Shown piece after piece: positions 18,239-26,747 of a DNA stretch of 64,000 bases (the stretch's first letter is position 1; each line of letters begins with the position of its first letter). The position numbers and the translations under genes are program-made. The notes below the pieces were generated by a model. That model made no database searches and was not told the origin of the DNA. It worked only from the letters and a program-made list of their open reading frames with translations. Source of the DNA: Microbispora rosea subsp. aerata (GTDB taxonomy: Bacteria > Actinomycetota > Actinomycetes > Streptosporangiales > Streptosporangiaceae); contig NZ_BMPY01000001.1 of the NCBI RefSeq assembly GCF_014647835.1, forward strand, positions 1 through 64,000. The letters are read 5' to 3'.

Positions 18239-20299
18239 ATGAGCCGACTGCCGTACCCAGCTGCCCGCCGAGACGACATCGTGGACATGCTCCACGGAAC
18301 GCCCGTCCCCGACCCCTACCGTTGGCTGGAGGATCCGGACGATCCGGCGACGAAGGAGTGGCTGGACGCGCAGGAGACCCTGTTCCGGTCCGCCGAGCTC
18401 GAAGGGCGTGACCACTTCCGCAAGCGCGTCGCCGAACTGCTGCGCTCCGGGTCGGTGGGGACGCCGTCCTGGCGCGGCGGCCGCCGGTTCTTCACCCGCC
18501 GCGCCCCCGACCAGGAGCACCCGGTCCTGTACGTCGCGGACGAGAGCGGCGAGCGCGTGCTGCTCGACCCGACTGCCCTCGATCCCTCGGGACTGACCAC
18601 GCTCGACTCCTACCAGCCGGACAAGGAGGGCAACCGGCTGGCGTACCAGATCTCCGTGGGCGGCGACGAGGAGTCGCGCCTGTACGTCGTCGACGTGGCG
18701 ACCGGAGAGGTCCTCGAGGGGCCGATCGACCGCTGCCGTTACTCCCCCGTGGCCTGGCTGCCCGGCGGCGAGGCGTTCTACTACATCCGCAGGCTGGCGC
18801 CCTCGCTGGTGCCGGCCGGCGAGGAGCAGTTCCACCGCCGGGTCTACCTGCACCGCGTCGGCACCTCCCCCGACGACGACGTGCTGATCTTCGGCGAGGG
18901 CATGGAGAAGACCAACTACTACGGAGTCTCGGTCTCCCTCGACGGCAGGTGGCTGTCGATCTCCGCCTCGCGGGGGACCGCGCCGCGCAACGACCTGTGG
19001 CTGGCCGACCTGGTCGCGTCGTCGCCCGAGGCGCCGGAGCTGGTCACCGTGCAGCAGGACGTCGACGCCCAGACCGGGCTCCGCTTCGGCCGTGACGGAC
19101 GGCTCTACGTCTTCACCGACCGCGACGCCCCGCGCGGGCGGATCTGCGTCACCTCGCCGGAGACGCCCGGCCCGGAGCACTGGCGCGACCTGATCCCCGA
19201 GGACGGCGAGGCGGTGCTGTCCGACTTCGCGATCCTCGACGGCATGGCCGAGCCGGTGCTGCTGGTCGGCTGGACCCGGCACGCGATCGGCGAGATCACC
19301 GTGCACGCCCTGGAGAGCGGCGAGCGGATCGGCGAGGTCCCGCTGCCGGGGCTCGGCTCGATCGGGGGGATATTCACGCGTCCCGAGGGCGGGCACGAGG
19401 CCTGGTTCAGCTACACCGACGGCATCACTCCGACCACGGTGTACCGCTACGACGCGCTCACCGGCGAGACCACGCTCTGGGAGGCGCCGCCCGGCTCGGT
19501 GGAGGTGCCCGAGGCGACCACCGAGCAGGTGGTCTACCGGTCCAAGGACGGCACGCAGGTGCGCATGCTGATCACCTCACGCCCCGGCTCCGGGCCGCGC
19601 CCCACCATCCTGTACGGCTACGGCGGCTTCGGGATCTCGATGACCCCGGGGTTCTCCGCCACGACCCTGGCGTGGGTCGAGGCGGGCGGCGTCTACGCGG
19701 TCGCCCAGCTCCGCGGCGGCGGCGAGGAAGGCGAGGAGTGGCACCGCGCGGGCATGCTCGGCAACAAGCAGAACGTCTTCGACGACCTGCACGCCGCGGC
19801 CGAGCACCTCATCGCCGCCGGCGTCACCACCCCGGACCGGCTCGCCATCTCGGGCGGCTCCAACGGCGGCCTGCTCGTCGGCGCGGCGCTCACCCAGCGC
19901 CCCGACCTGTACGCGGCGGTCGTGTGCTCGGCGCCGCTGCTCGACATGATCAGGTATGAGAAGTTCGGTCTCGGGGCGACCTGGAACGTCGAGTACGGCT
20001 CCGCCGACGTGCCGGAGGAGTTCGCCTGGCTGTGGGGCTACTCGCCGTACCACCACGTGCGTGAGGGGGTGTCGTACCCGGCCACGCTGTTCACCGTGTT
20101 CACCTCCGACACCCGCGTCCACCCCCTGCACGCCTGGAAGATGACCGCGGCCCTGCAGCACGCCCAGGCGGGCGACCGCCCGATCCTGCTGCGCAACGAG
20201 ACCGAGGTGGGGCACGGCGCCCGGGCCGTGAGCCGGTCGGTCGATCTCGCGGCCGACCAGCTCGCGTTCATCGCCCGGCACACCGGCTTGGAGATCTAG
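18239..20299 (+). CDS. Prolyl oligopeptidase family serine peptidase (S9)
   Basis: The 686-residue protein has an N-terminal beta-propeller and a C-terminal alpha/beta hydrolase. The nucleophile is Ser541 in GGSNGG, followed by Asp624 (TSDTRVHP) and His659 (EVGHGA), a complete triad. No signal peptide is seen, so it is cytoplasmic. It cleaves short peptides after proline or, if closer to oligopeptidase B, after basic residues; the motifs favour the prolyl endopeptidase branch. It is a single gene, convergent with purU across 27 bp. Confidence 0.92.
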   Translation: MSRLPYPAARRDDIVDMLHGTPVPDPYRWLEDPDDPATKEWLDAQETLFRSAELEGRDHFRKRVAELLRSGSVGTPSWRGGRRFFTRRAPDQEHPVLYVADESGERVLLDPTALDPSGLTTLDSYQPDKEGNRLAYQISVGGDEESRLYVVDVATGEVLEGPIDRCRYSPVAWLPGGEAFYYIRRLAPSLVPAGEEQFHRRVYLHRVGTSPDDDVLIFGEGMEKTNYYGVSVSLDGRWLSISASRGTAPRNDLWLADLVASSPEAPELVTVQQDVDAQTGLRFGRDGRLYVFTDRDAPRGRICVTSPETPGPEHWRDLIPEDGEAVLSDFAILDGMAEPVLLVGWTRHAIGEITVHALESGERIGEVPLPGLGSIGGIFTRPEGGHEAWFSYTDGITPTTVYRYDALTGETTLWEAPPGSVEVPEATTEQVVYRSKDGTQVRMLITSRPGSGPRPTILYGYGGFGISMTPGFSATTLAWVEAGGVYAVAQLRGGGEEGEEWHRAGMLGNKQNVFDDLHAAAEHLIAAGVTTPDRLAISGGSNGGLLVGAALTQRPDLYAAVVCSAPLLDMIRYEKFGLGATWNVEYGSADVPEEFAWLWGYSPYHHVREGVSYPATLFTVFTSDTRVHPLHAWKMTAALQHAQAGDRPILLRNETEVGHGARAVSRSVDLAADQLAFIARHTGLEI

Positions 20300-20326
20300 C
20301 CGGCCCGTGCCCCGGGAAGACGCCCC

Positions 20327-21175
20327 CTAGCGGGGGAAGATGACGGTCTTGTGGCCGTCCAGCAGCACGCGGTGCTCCGCGTGCCAGCGGACGGCCCGGG
20401 CCAGCGCCTGGCATTCGAGGTCCCGGCCGATCGCGGCGAGGTCTTCCGGCGAGTGCGTGTGGTTCACCCGCGCGACCTCCTGCTCGATGATCGGCCCCTC
20501 GTCGAGATCGGGCGTCACGTAGTGCGCCGTGGCCCCGATCAGCTTCACGCCCCGGGAGTACGCCTGGTGGTACGGCTTGGCGCCCTTGAACGACGGCAGG
20601 AACGAATGATGGATGTTGATCATGCGTCCGGCCAGCTTGGCGCACATCTCCTGGGAGAGCACCTGCATGTAGCGGGCGAGCACCACCAGATCGACCTGGT
20701 AGTGGTCGACCAGCGTGAGGATCTCCGCCTCCTGCCGCGGCTTGGTCTCCGGGGTGACCGGCAGGTGGTGGTAGTCCACGCCGTACGACTGGGTGAGGGG
20801 GCGCAGATCGGGGTGGTTGGACGCGACCGCCACGATCTCGATGGGCAGCAGCCCCGAGCGCACCCGGTAGAGCAGGTCGTTGAGGCAGTGGTCGAACCGG
20901 CTGACGAGCACGAGCACCCGGGTCCGCACCGCCAGGTCGAAAAGCTGGAACTCCATCGCGAACTCCGACGCGAGCGCGGCGAAGTCGGCCTGCAGCTCGT
21001 CGGCGGAGCACTCGCTCGAGAACTGCACGCGCATGAAGAACCGCTCCTCGACCGGGTCGCCGAACTGCTGGCTCTCGGTGATGTTGCAGCCCTTCCCGGC
21101 CAGCAGGCCGGAGACCGCCGCGACCACTCCGGGCCGGTCCGGGCAGGACAGGGTCAGCACGTATTCAGCGCTCAT
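20327..21175 (-). CDS. purU: Formyltetrahydrofolate deformylase
   Basis: PurU hydrolyses 10-formyl-THF to formate and THF, balancing one-carbon pools and supplying formate to PurT in purine synthesis. The 282-residue protein has an N-terminal ACT domain (CPDRPGVVAAVSG). A formyltransferase-fold catalytic domain follows, with Asn187, His189 (NIHHSFLPSFKG) and Asp225 (DLDEGP). ATG 21175 has GAGGA 7 nt upstream; a TTG two codons earlier is less likely. It is monocistronic, 72 bp after the TPR gene. Confidence 0.95.
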   Translation of the reverse strand: MSAEYVLTLSCPDRPGVVAAVSGLLAGKGCNITESQQFGDPVEERFFMRVQFSSECSADELQADFAALASEFAMEFQLFDLAVRTRVLVLVSRFDHCLNDLLYRVRSGLLPIEIVAVASNHPDLRPLTQSYGVDYHHLPVTPETKPRQEAEILTLVDHYQVDLVVLARYMQVLSQEMCAKLAGRMINIHHSFLPSFKGAKPYHQAYSRGVKLIGATAHYVTPDLDEGPIIEQEVARVNHTHSPEDLAAIGRDLECQALARAVRWHAEHRVLLDGHKTVIFPR

Positions 21176-21247
21176 GCTCAAATCCTCGACGAATGACGGG
21201 TTTCGGATTCAAGGGTAGGGCCAGAGAAACCGACGGCGCCGCGTCTG

Positions 21248-23257
21248 TCATCCTTCCTTCTCGTGACGCTCGAGCGCCGCGCGTACGTCGGGGTCGCCGG
21301 GGTCCAGCGCCGATGCCCGGCGTAGATCGAGCAGCGCCTCCCGGTCGCGGCCGAGCGCGTCGAACACGGTGGCCCGGTTGAAGTACAGCGCCGCGTCCTC
21401 CCCCAGTTCGATCGCCCTGGTCAGGTCTTCGACCGCCCCCTCCGCGTCGCCGGTCTCGAACCGCAGGGCCGCGCGGTTCGCCCAGGCCGAGGCCAGGCGG
21501 GCGTCGGCGGCCAACGCCGCGTCGAAGGCCAGGCGGGCCTCCGCGTAGCGGCCCGCCTCCGTCTCAAGCTGCCCCAGCACGCCGTGCAGGTGCGCGTTGC
21601 GCGGGTCCAGGGCGAGCCCGGCCTCGACGTCGCGCCTGGCGGCCTCGTGCTCGCCGAGCATCGCCAGCACGCCCGCCCGGTTGACGTACGCGTCGAGGTA
21701 GTCGGGGTCGAGGTCGAGCACGTGATCGAGGTCGGCCCGGGCGCCGTCGAGATCCCCCGCGGCCAGGCGCAGCTCGGCCCGGTTGTAGTACGCCTCGGGC
21801 AGCGGCGGGCTCACCCGCATCGCGGTCTCGTAGTCGGCCAGCGCCTCCTCCGTACGCCCCATCTCGAACAGCAGGTTGCCCCGGTCGAGGTAGTGGTCGG
21901 GGAAGTTCGGATCGATCGCGACGGCCCTGCCGAAGTCCGCCAGCGCCTCCTCCTTGCGGCCGAGCCGCGCGAGCAGCTGCGCGCGGTTGGCGAACAACAC
22001 CATGCGGTGCACGGGATGGGCCTGCGGGGGAAGGTCGCGCTCGGCCAGGTCGATGGCCGACTGCACCAGGCCGAGCGCCTCGTTCAGCTTCCCCTCCCGC
22101 AGCTCGATCAGCGCGCGCCCGTTCTGGTCGAACCCGAGCTTGAACGCCCGCGTCCGCCGGTCGGGCAGCAGGGTGGAGATCGCTATCGCCTCGTTGATCC
22201 AGGCCCTGGCCCTGCCCAGGTCGCGCCGCGCCGGGTCGCGGTCGCGCGCGTCGAGCATCGCGGTGCCGTACGCCGAGGCCGCGTGCACGGCCGGGTCGAC
22301 GCTGATCCGCCGGGCCTGGTCGTACAGCTCCTGCGCGTGCCCGCGCCGGCCCAGCCCGGCGAGGGCGGTCGCGGTGCGGTGGGTGAAGCGCCACCACAGG
22401 TCCGAGCCCGGCTCCGCGAGCCGCAGCCCGCGCGAGCCGAGCTCGACAACCGCGTGCAGAAGCCCTTCGGTGACGCAGTGGTCCACCGCCGCCCACAGGG
22501 CGCGCGCCGCGGCCTCCATGTCGCTGCCGTGCTCCAGGTGGTACGGCACCGCGCCCAGGGCGTACTCCGCCGACGCGGCGACGGCCCGCAGCTCGGCGGC
22601 GCGCCGGTCGTGCCGGCGCGCCCGTTCCTCCGGCGGCAGCGACAGGTACGCCCGGTAGGCCCGGGGGTCGTCGGAGGTGCAGTCGGAGGCGACGTAGTCG
22701 TCGGGCGGCCCGCCCTGCGCCCGCGCCTCCACCAGCCGCATGCCCTCGGGTGGAGGACCCGAAGAGCCCAGGGCCAGGGTCAGCTCGGGCACCCTGCGTG
22801 CCAGGACGCGCAGCAGCTCGCGGTCGGCCGGATCGGCCTCGTGCAGGTTGTCCACCAGCAGCGTCCGCGGACCGTCCAGACAGTCGCGGACGAACTCGGC
22901 GATCCCGTTGGCGATCCGCAGCGTGCGACGCGGCGCGGGCACGAGGATGCGCTCGTCCTCCGGCAGGCGCGCCTCGATCGTCTGCCGCCGTGCCGGCACG
23001 AGAGGACACAGGCTGGGAGCGACGACGCGGATCTCGATGTCGTGTTCCGCCACCAGGTCCGGGGAACGCTCCAAAACGACCGGAACAAGAGCACGCAGGA
23101 TCGCGCCGCCGATCGTGTATGGACCGCGAAGCCGGCGGTGCCCGTTGACGACGGGCGCCACGGGAGGCGGCATCTCCGCAGCCAGCGCTCGGAGCGCCGC
23201 CACGCGGTCCCGGGAGAGGTCTCCCCGGACCCAGATGCGGCTCGGGTGGTGTCTCAC
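21248..23257 (-). CDS. TPR protein with degenerate NTPase-like N-terminus, coupled to a 24-aa peptide
   Basis: The 669-residue protein has an N-terminal region of about 170 residues. It includes a Walker-B-like RTLLVDNLHEADPADRELLRVLARR (131-155), as in STAND/AAA NTPases. At the place of a P-loop it has only a degenerate RLRGPYTIGGAI (42-53) without GKS/T, so ATP hydrolysis is doubtful. A helical linker and at least seven TPR repeats (about 410-660) form the rest, a protein- or peptide-binding scaffold. Translation is predicted from GTG 23257, which overlaps the stop of the peptide gene (GTGA, 23254-23257), implying coupled expression. An internal GTG 18 codons on is another possible start. 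No enzyme for peptide modification adjoins. The function is unknown. Confidence 0.8.
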   Translation of the reverse strand: MRHHPSRIWVRGDLSRDRVAALRALAAEMPPPVAPVVNGHRRLRGPYTIGGAILRALVPVVLERSPDLVAEHDIEIRVVAPSLCPLVPARRQTIEARLPEDERILVPAPRRTLRIANGIAEFVRDCLDGPRTLLVDNLHEADPADRELLRVLARRVPELTLALGSSGPPPEGMRLVEARAQGGPPDDYVASDCTSDDPRAYRAYLSLPPEERARRHDRRAAELRAVAASAEYALGAVPYHLEHGSDMEAAARALWAAVDHCVTEGLLHAVVELGSRGLRLAEPGSDLWWRFTHRTATALAGLGRRGHAQELYDQARRISVDPAVHAASAYGTAMLDARDRDPARRDLGRARAWINEAIAISTLLPDRRTRAFKLGFDQNGRALIELREGKLNEALGLVQSAIDLAERDLPPQAHPVHRMVLFANRAQLLARLGRKEEALADFGRAVAIDPNFPDHYLDRGNLLFEMGRTEEALADYETAMRVSPPLPEAYYNRAELRLAAGDLDGARADLDHVLDLDPDYLDAYVNRAGVLAMLGEHEAARRDVEAGLALDPRNAHLHGVLGQLETEAGRYAEARLAFDAALAADARLASAWANRAALRFETGDAEGAVEDLTRAIELGEDAALYFNRATVFDALGRDREALLDLRRASALDPGDPDVRAALERHEKEG

Positions 23258-23328
23258 CCCTTGTGGATCACGCTCGAAGCGCCGCTGAGCTTGGTCGTTC
23301 CCGGCTTCCGGATCATGATCTTCTTCAT
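23254..23328 (-). CDS. Small basic peptide (24 aa), upstream partner of the TPR protein
   Basis: A short frame, ATG 23328 to TGA 23254, encodes a peptide beginning MKKIMIRKPG, continuing TTKLSGASS and ending IHKG. It is Lys/Arg-rich at the N-terminus and Ser/Thr-rich after that, with no Cys and no membrane segment. AGAGG lies about 7 nt before the ATG. The stop overlaps the GTG of the TPR gene by 4 bp, an arrangement unlikely by chance. It could be a ribosomally made precursor or signal peptide recognised by the TPR protein, or simply a translational leader. I do not recognise a named family. Confidence 0.6.
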   Translation of the reverse strand: MKKIMIRKPGTTKLSGASSVIHKG

Positions 23329-23364
23329 CGTGCCTCTTTCCCCACTCTTGCGGACAAGGCACAA

Positions 23365-23393
23365 GTATTGGCAGGGGATGAGCTATCCGCCAA
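23365..23393 (-). promoter_or_regulatory. Possible promoter of the peptide-TPR transcript
   Basis: Reading leftward, TTGGCG (23388-23393) is followed after 17 bp by CAATAC (23365-23370). This resembles a housekeeping -35/-10 pair in a locally AT-rich stretch. It lies about 37 bp upstream of the peptide ATG. It rests on pattern only. Confidence 0.35.
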
Positions 23394-23409
23394 GGGATGG
23401 AAGCATTAT

Positions 23410-23976
23410 CTATCGGGAGAAAAGTGGGGAGACTACGGCATTTAGCTTCTTCTCGATATAAATCACCACATTGTCGCCGCGTACCTCGCGCCGCAACTCC
23501 CGCCAGCCGGATTTGCGGTAGAGCTCCAACGCGGCGACCTGGCGCAGGGTGGTGTCACCGCGCAACGTCGAGTATCCGAGTCTGCGCGCCCGCTCCTCGA
23601 GCTCCCGGGTAATTCGCGCACCGTAGCCGCGCCGCTGGTGATCGGGATGGACCCGGAGCCGGCACATCTCGGCCGTGTCGGCGTCGATGCGCCGCAGGCC
23701 GCCCATCGCGACGAGCCCCGCCCCCGGCACCTCCCCCACCAGGAAGTCGCCCCCGGCGGCGAGGTAGATCTCCGTGATCCGGGGGAAGTCGTCGTCGTAG
23801 TAGACGCCGTCACCCGGCTTGACCCCCACCTGGGCCAGGCCGATCTGGTGGAGGGACCACACCGCGTCGAGATCGGACCAGCGGTATCGCCGGATCTGCA
23901 GCGGCGGGACCTCGCTCTCCCCGCCTCTCACGGGATCTCCCGGCTCAAGCTCTCCCGCCGGCGCGTCTCCTGCCAC
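23410..23976 (-). CDS. GNAT family N-acetyltransferase (188 aa)
   Basis: A complete single-domain GNAT protein, with acetyl-CoA motif CRLRVHPDHQRRGYGARIT and C-terminal AALELYRKSGWREL. The first 25 residues are a Gly/Glu-rich extension. GTG 23976 follows GAGGAGG at 4-5 nt, a strong site. It starts 21 bp after the XRE-TPR gene and ends 81 bp before the peptide gene on the same strand. It could therefore modify a partner in this group, though a general role is as likely. The 3' part (23410-23470) is AT-richer than the body. Confidence 0.85.
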   Translation of the reverse strand: MAGDAPAGELEPGDPVRGGESEVPPLQIRRYRWSDLDAVWSLHQIGLAQVGVKPGDGVYYDDDFPRITEIYLAAGGDFLVGEVPGAGLVAMGGLRRIDADTAEMCRLRVHPDHQRRGYGARITRELEERARRLGYSTLRGDTTLRQVAALELYRKSGWRELRREVRGDNVVIYIEKKLNAVVSPLFSR

Positions 23977-23997
23977 ACGTCCTCCTCGCTACCTAGG

Positions 23998-25584
23998 TCA
24001 CCCGGCGTCCCGGATGAGGTCCTGAGGGATCGTGATCCGGCTCTTGTCGAGCATCTCGCAGAACTCCCGCAGCCGGGGCGAGTCGCCGTACTTGATCCTG
24101 ATCGCCTTCGCCAGGTCGTACGCCGGCTTGAGCAGCAGATCGGTCCGGTAATCCTTGTCGACCATCTCGATGGCTTCCCAGCCCAGCTTGAGCGCGGCGT
24201 CGACGTCGCCCTCGATGAGCCGGCACATCGCCCGGTCGAACCGGATGAGGGTCTGGTCGAGCAGGTCCTCGTCGGTGTACTTGTCGAGCGCCTGCTGCAG
24301 GATCACGTCCGCCTCCACCGTCTGGCCCAGCTTCACCAGGACGTCGCCCTGGTAGAAGTAGAGCTGCCGCTCGGTGTAGCCGAAGGCGGGGTCTTCCCGG
24401 TCGCTGTCGCTCATCTGCTGGAAGGCCGCCCTGGCGCGGTGCAGGGCCCGCTTGGCCTGTTCGACCACCTCATGCCGCGAGCCGTTCACTCCCGCGATCT
24501 TGGCCAGCGCCCTCGCCTCGACGACCGGCGCCATCGTGCGGGCCGCGCAGGGGGTGTGGCCGGCCAGGTCGCGGCTCTTCTTCGCCAGGGTGAGCGCCTC
24601 ACGCGGGTCGCCGTAGTAGAGCGGCACCAGGGCCTCGCGGGCGGTGACCCAGGCGCGCAGGGCCCGGTCGCCGGTCTCGTCCGCCGCCATCCGGCCGGTG
24701 CGGAAGAACGAGCGGGCCATCCGCTGGTCGCCCAGGTCGATCATCAGCATGCCGGAGAGCCCGGCCAGCTGGGCGGCCATCCGGCACAGCCGCTCCTGCA
24801 CGTCGATGGGCTGGCGACGGTCCAGGGCCTTGCGCACCGCGGCGAATTCCAGCATGACGTCGCAGAGCATCCGGACGGGCGGAGTGTTCATGTACTGCCG
24901 CCCGAAACCGGCCGTGGCCTGCTCCCACTGGTCGAGCATCGCCGGCGAGACGGTGGCCGCGACCATGGTCTCGTCCATCCGCCGACGGAGGTTCTCGACT
25001 GCGCCGAGCACCTCATGGTTGAGCTCCTTGAGCCCGACCGCCCCGACGGTGCCGCCGGCGAGGAGCCTCAACAGCGTCCTCCGTAGCACGTTCTCGTCCT
25101 CCTCGCCCCCGTCCATCAGGGGGGTGCCGCCACCCGACGGGGGCGGCGCACCCCACAGAGCGGGTGAAGTTATGGGTCTGCCCTCTTCCGGATCTCCGCC
25201 CGGTCCGGCCATGTGCCCATGGCCGCAGATGCACGGGCTGTCGAACCCGAGAGCCTGCGGTTCCACTCGGTAGACCGAGCACAGGTAGTGGAGATATTCC
25301 GGGCCGGGCCGTTTCATGCCCGACTCGTACGCGGACAGTAGCGTCTCGCCGATGCCGGGGACGGCTTTTCCGTCCCTCTCGAAGAGCGCGCGCACCTGTT
25401 CGATGACATCGGCCAGCGCGACACCGTGCGAGAGGCGATGCGCCTTGATCCGGGTCGTGCCGAACTGCGGCCCGCAGTCGTTGTGGATCTCCTCGGCGAT
25501 CTGGGCCAGGCTGCGCCCGGCGGCAAGGCCCCGCGCCCGGATACGGCGCGCGATCTCCGTCTCCCTGTGTTGCCTGCCGGACAT
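23998..25584 (-). CDS. XRE-type helix-turn-helix regulator with TPR sensor domain
   Basis: The 528-residue protein has an N-terminal helix-turn-helix region (about 10-105, with RSLAQIAEEIH and TLLSAYESG). A linker follows containing the cysteines CICGHGH. A long helical TPR-like C-terminal domain covers about 180-520. Such XRE-TPR proteins are frequent in streptomycetes and relatives and are thought to sense peptides or partner proteins. ATG 25584 has GAGAGGGG 5-6 nt upstream. It heads a leftward group (regulator, GNAT, peptide, TPR protein) and diverges from the 86-aa gene. Whether it controls the peptide cassette is inferred from position. Confidence 0.82.
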   Translation of the reverse strand: MSGRQHRETEIARRIRARGLAAGRSLAQIAEEIHNDCGPQFGTTRIKAHRLSHGVALADVIEQVRALFERDGKAVPGIGETLLSAYESGMKRPGPEYLHYLCSVYRVEPQALGFDSPCICGHGHMAGPGGDPEEGRPITSPALWGAPPPSGGGTPLMDGGEEDENVLRRTLLRLLAGGTVGAVGLKELNHEVLGAVENLRRRMDETMVAATVSPAMLDQWEQATAGFGRQYMNTPPVRMLCDVMLEFAAVRKALDRRQPIDVQERLCRMAAQLAGLSGMLMIDLGDQRMARSFFRTGRMAADETGDRALRAWVTAREALVPLYYGDPREALTLAKKSRDLAGHTPCAARTMAPVVEARALAKIAGVNGSRHEVVEQAKRALHRARAAFQQMSDSDREDPAFGYTERQLYFYQGDVLVKLGQTVEADVILQQALDKYTDEDLLDQTLIRFDRAMCRLIEGDVDAALKLGWEAIEMVDKDYRTDLLLKPAYDLAKAIRIKYGDSPRLREFCEMLDKSRITIPQDLIRDAG

Positions 25585-25918
25585 TCCGGCCCCTCTCTCG
25601 TGGCCGGCCGCTGTCGCAGCCCATGGTCTCGAGCGGTTTTCGCTTCGTGACGGAGAGTGACTTACTCGTCGCACTCCGACCACACCATAATGATGGACCA
25701 AGGTTGACGCGGCCAAGTACCCATCTTGAACGTGCCGGCTAAGGATCGTCCCCCGATAGTGGTTTTCTTTCAACCAGCAGGGGTTTTCCTTCACCAAGTC
25801 TCTTCACCCGTCGTTGACCCGAGCAGTTCCGTGAGCCATCTTGGGCGCACCAGAGTGAACAGACGGGAACGCAAAGTACACATTCCGCCCGCGAACGGAA
25901 AATGAAGGAGGACCTACG
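25585..25918. other. 334-bp divergent promoter region
   Basis: It separates the XRE-TPR gene from the 86-aa gene and is AT-richer than its surroundings (25650-25900). A strong AAGGAGG (25905-25911) precedes GTG 25919. Possible -35 hexamers (TTGACC at 25814, TTGACG at 25704) lack clearly spaced partners. I see no gene. Confidence 0.45.
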
Positions 25919-26179
25919 GTGGGGGAGGACGATTACCGGCGCCTGGAACATCTGGTGGCCGAACTCGACGCGCGGGGCTTGCTCGCGCGAGTCGTGCGCA
26001 CCCCGTCGGGCCGCGCCTACGTGCGCGTGATCAACCCCGACGCGACGAGCCTCACGGAGAACGTCGTCTGCCAGGCGGCCGACTACTGGTGGTCGTGGGG
26101 TGAGCGCATGCACCGGGCGGACGACCCCGCCGGAGCGGCCACGAAGGTGGCCCGCGTGCTTGCCGCGGTGAGCGAATAG
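25919..26179 (+). CDS. Conserved-looking small protein divergent from the XRE-TPR regulator (86 aa)
   Basis: The product is a compact soluble protein, MGEDDYRRLEHLVAELDARG, followed by a beta-hairpin (ARVVRTPSGRAYVRVINPD) and a Trp-rich helix (ADYWWSWGERMH). Small proteins of this size often sit next to XRE-TPR regulators in actinobacteria, and some are partner or anti-regulator proteins. I cannot assign a family. AAGGAGG 7 nt before the GTG makes translation very likely. Confidence 0.75.
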   Translation: MGEDDYRRLEHLVAELDARGLLARVVRTPSGRAYVRVINPDATSLTENVVCQAADYWWSWGERMHRADDPAGAATKVARVLAAVSE

Positions 26180-26553
26180 GGGAAGGCGGCGGCTCTCATG
26201 GCGACAGCGGCTCTCACGGTGACGCCACCGGTGAGCCCGCGGTCGCCGTGGACCGCCGCGGCCACCGCGGCCTCAAGGGGGCGGGCGGGACGTCCGGTGC
26301 GGAGCGTGGCCGGCGTGCCACCCCGGTACGACGGCGACGCTGTGGCGTCCCACCCGCCCCGACTCCACCCGCGTCGTCGCCGGTGCCGTGACAGCCGGTG
26401 CACGGCAGCCGCCGCCGGCGGCGCCCGCGGCTTGTGTTCCGCGACGCGTGCGACCGGCGGGCCGACCGGCCCGCCGGAGCCGAGGACCGCCGTCCGGCCC
26501 CGTCGAGCAGGCAGGGCCGGACGGTGATCGGGGGGATCCCCCACATGGAGAAC

Positions 26554-26589
26554 GGCGCCGGGCGCGCTTCCGGGTGCGCGCCCGGCGCC
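26554..26589. terminator. Perfect 14-bp hairpin
   Basis: GGCGCCGGGCGCGC (26554-26567) pairs exactly with 26576-26589 around an 8-base loop. It is a strong terminator-like stem about 370 bp after the 86-aa gene. Confidence 0.65.
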
Positions 26590-26607
26590 CTGCCCGACCG
26601 TCACTGG

Positions 26608-26650
26608 AGCGTGTCCGGTCCGCCCTCCGCGGCCCCGGACGGGACACGCT
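26608..26650. terminator. Second hairpin, 9 + 5 bp with one mismatch
   Basis: AGCGTGTCC (26608-26616) pairs with GGACACGCT (26642-26650). After a G/G mismatch, GTCCG (26618-26622) pairs with CGGAC (26636-26640). With the stem just before it, this forms a tandem terminator-like structure. Confidence 0.5.
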
Positions 26651-26747
26651 TCCGTCTTCCCCGGCGATGTGACGGAGGCCGGATCAGTCGGCAGTATTGG
26701 CTACGGTCATTACCCGCCGTTGAACCGATCCAGGGGGGATCCACCTC

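Larger units (their letters stand above)
26180..26747. other. 568-bp non-coding region upstream of mscS
   Basis: This stretch is very GC-rich, and the open frames in it translate to low-complexity Ala/Arg/Pro. Its clear content is two hairpins (26554-26589 and 26608-26650). The last 80 bp should hold the mscS promoter. I see no supported gene. Confidence 0.5.

Noticed and set aside
26198-26527. 109-codon rightward frame after the 86-aa gene
   Set aside because: Low-complexity Ala/Arg/Pro product and no ribosome site or conserved pattern.
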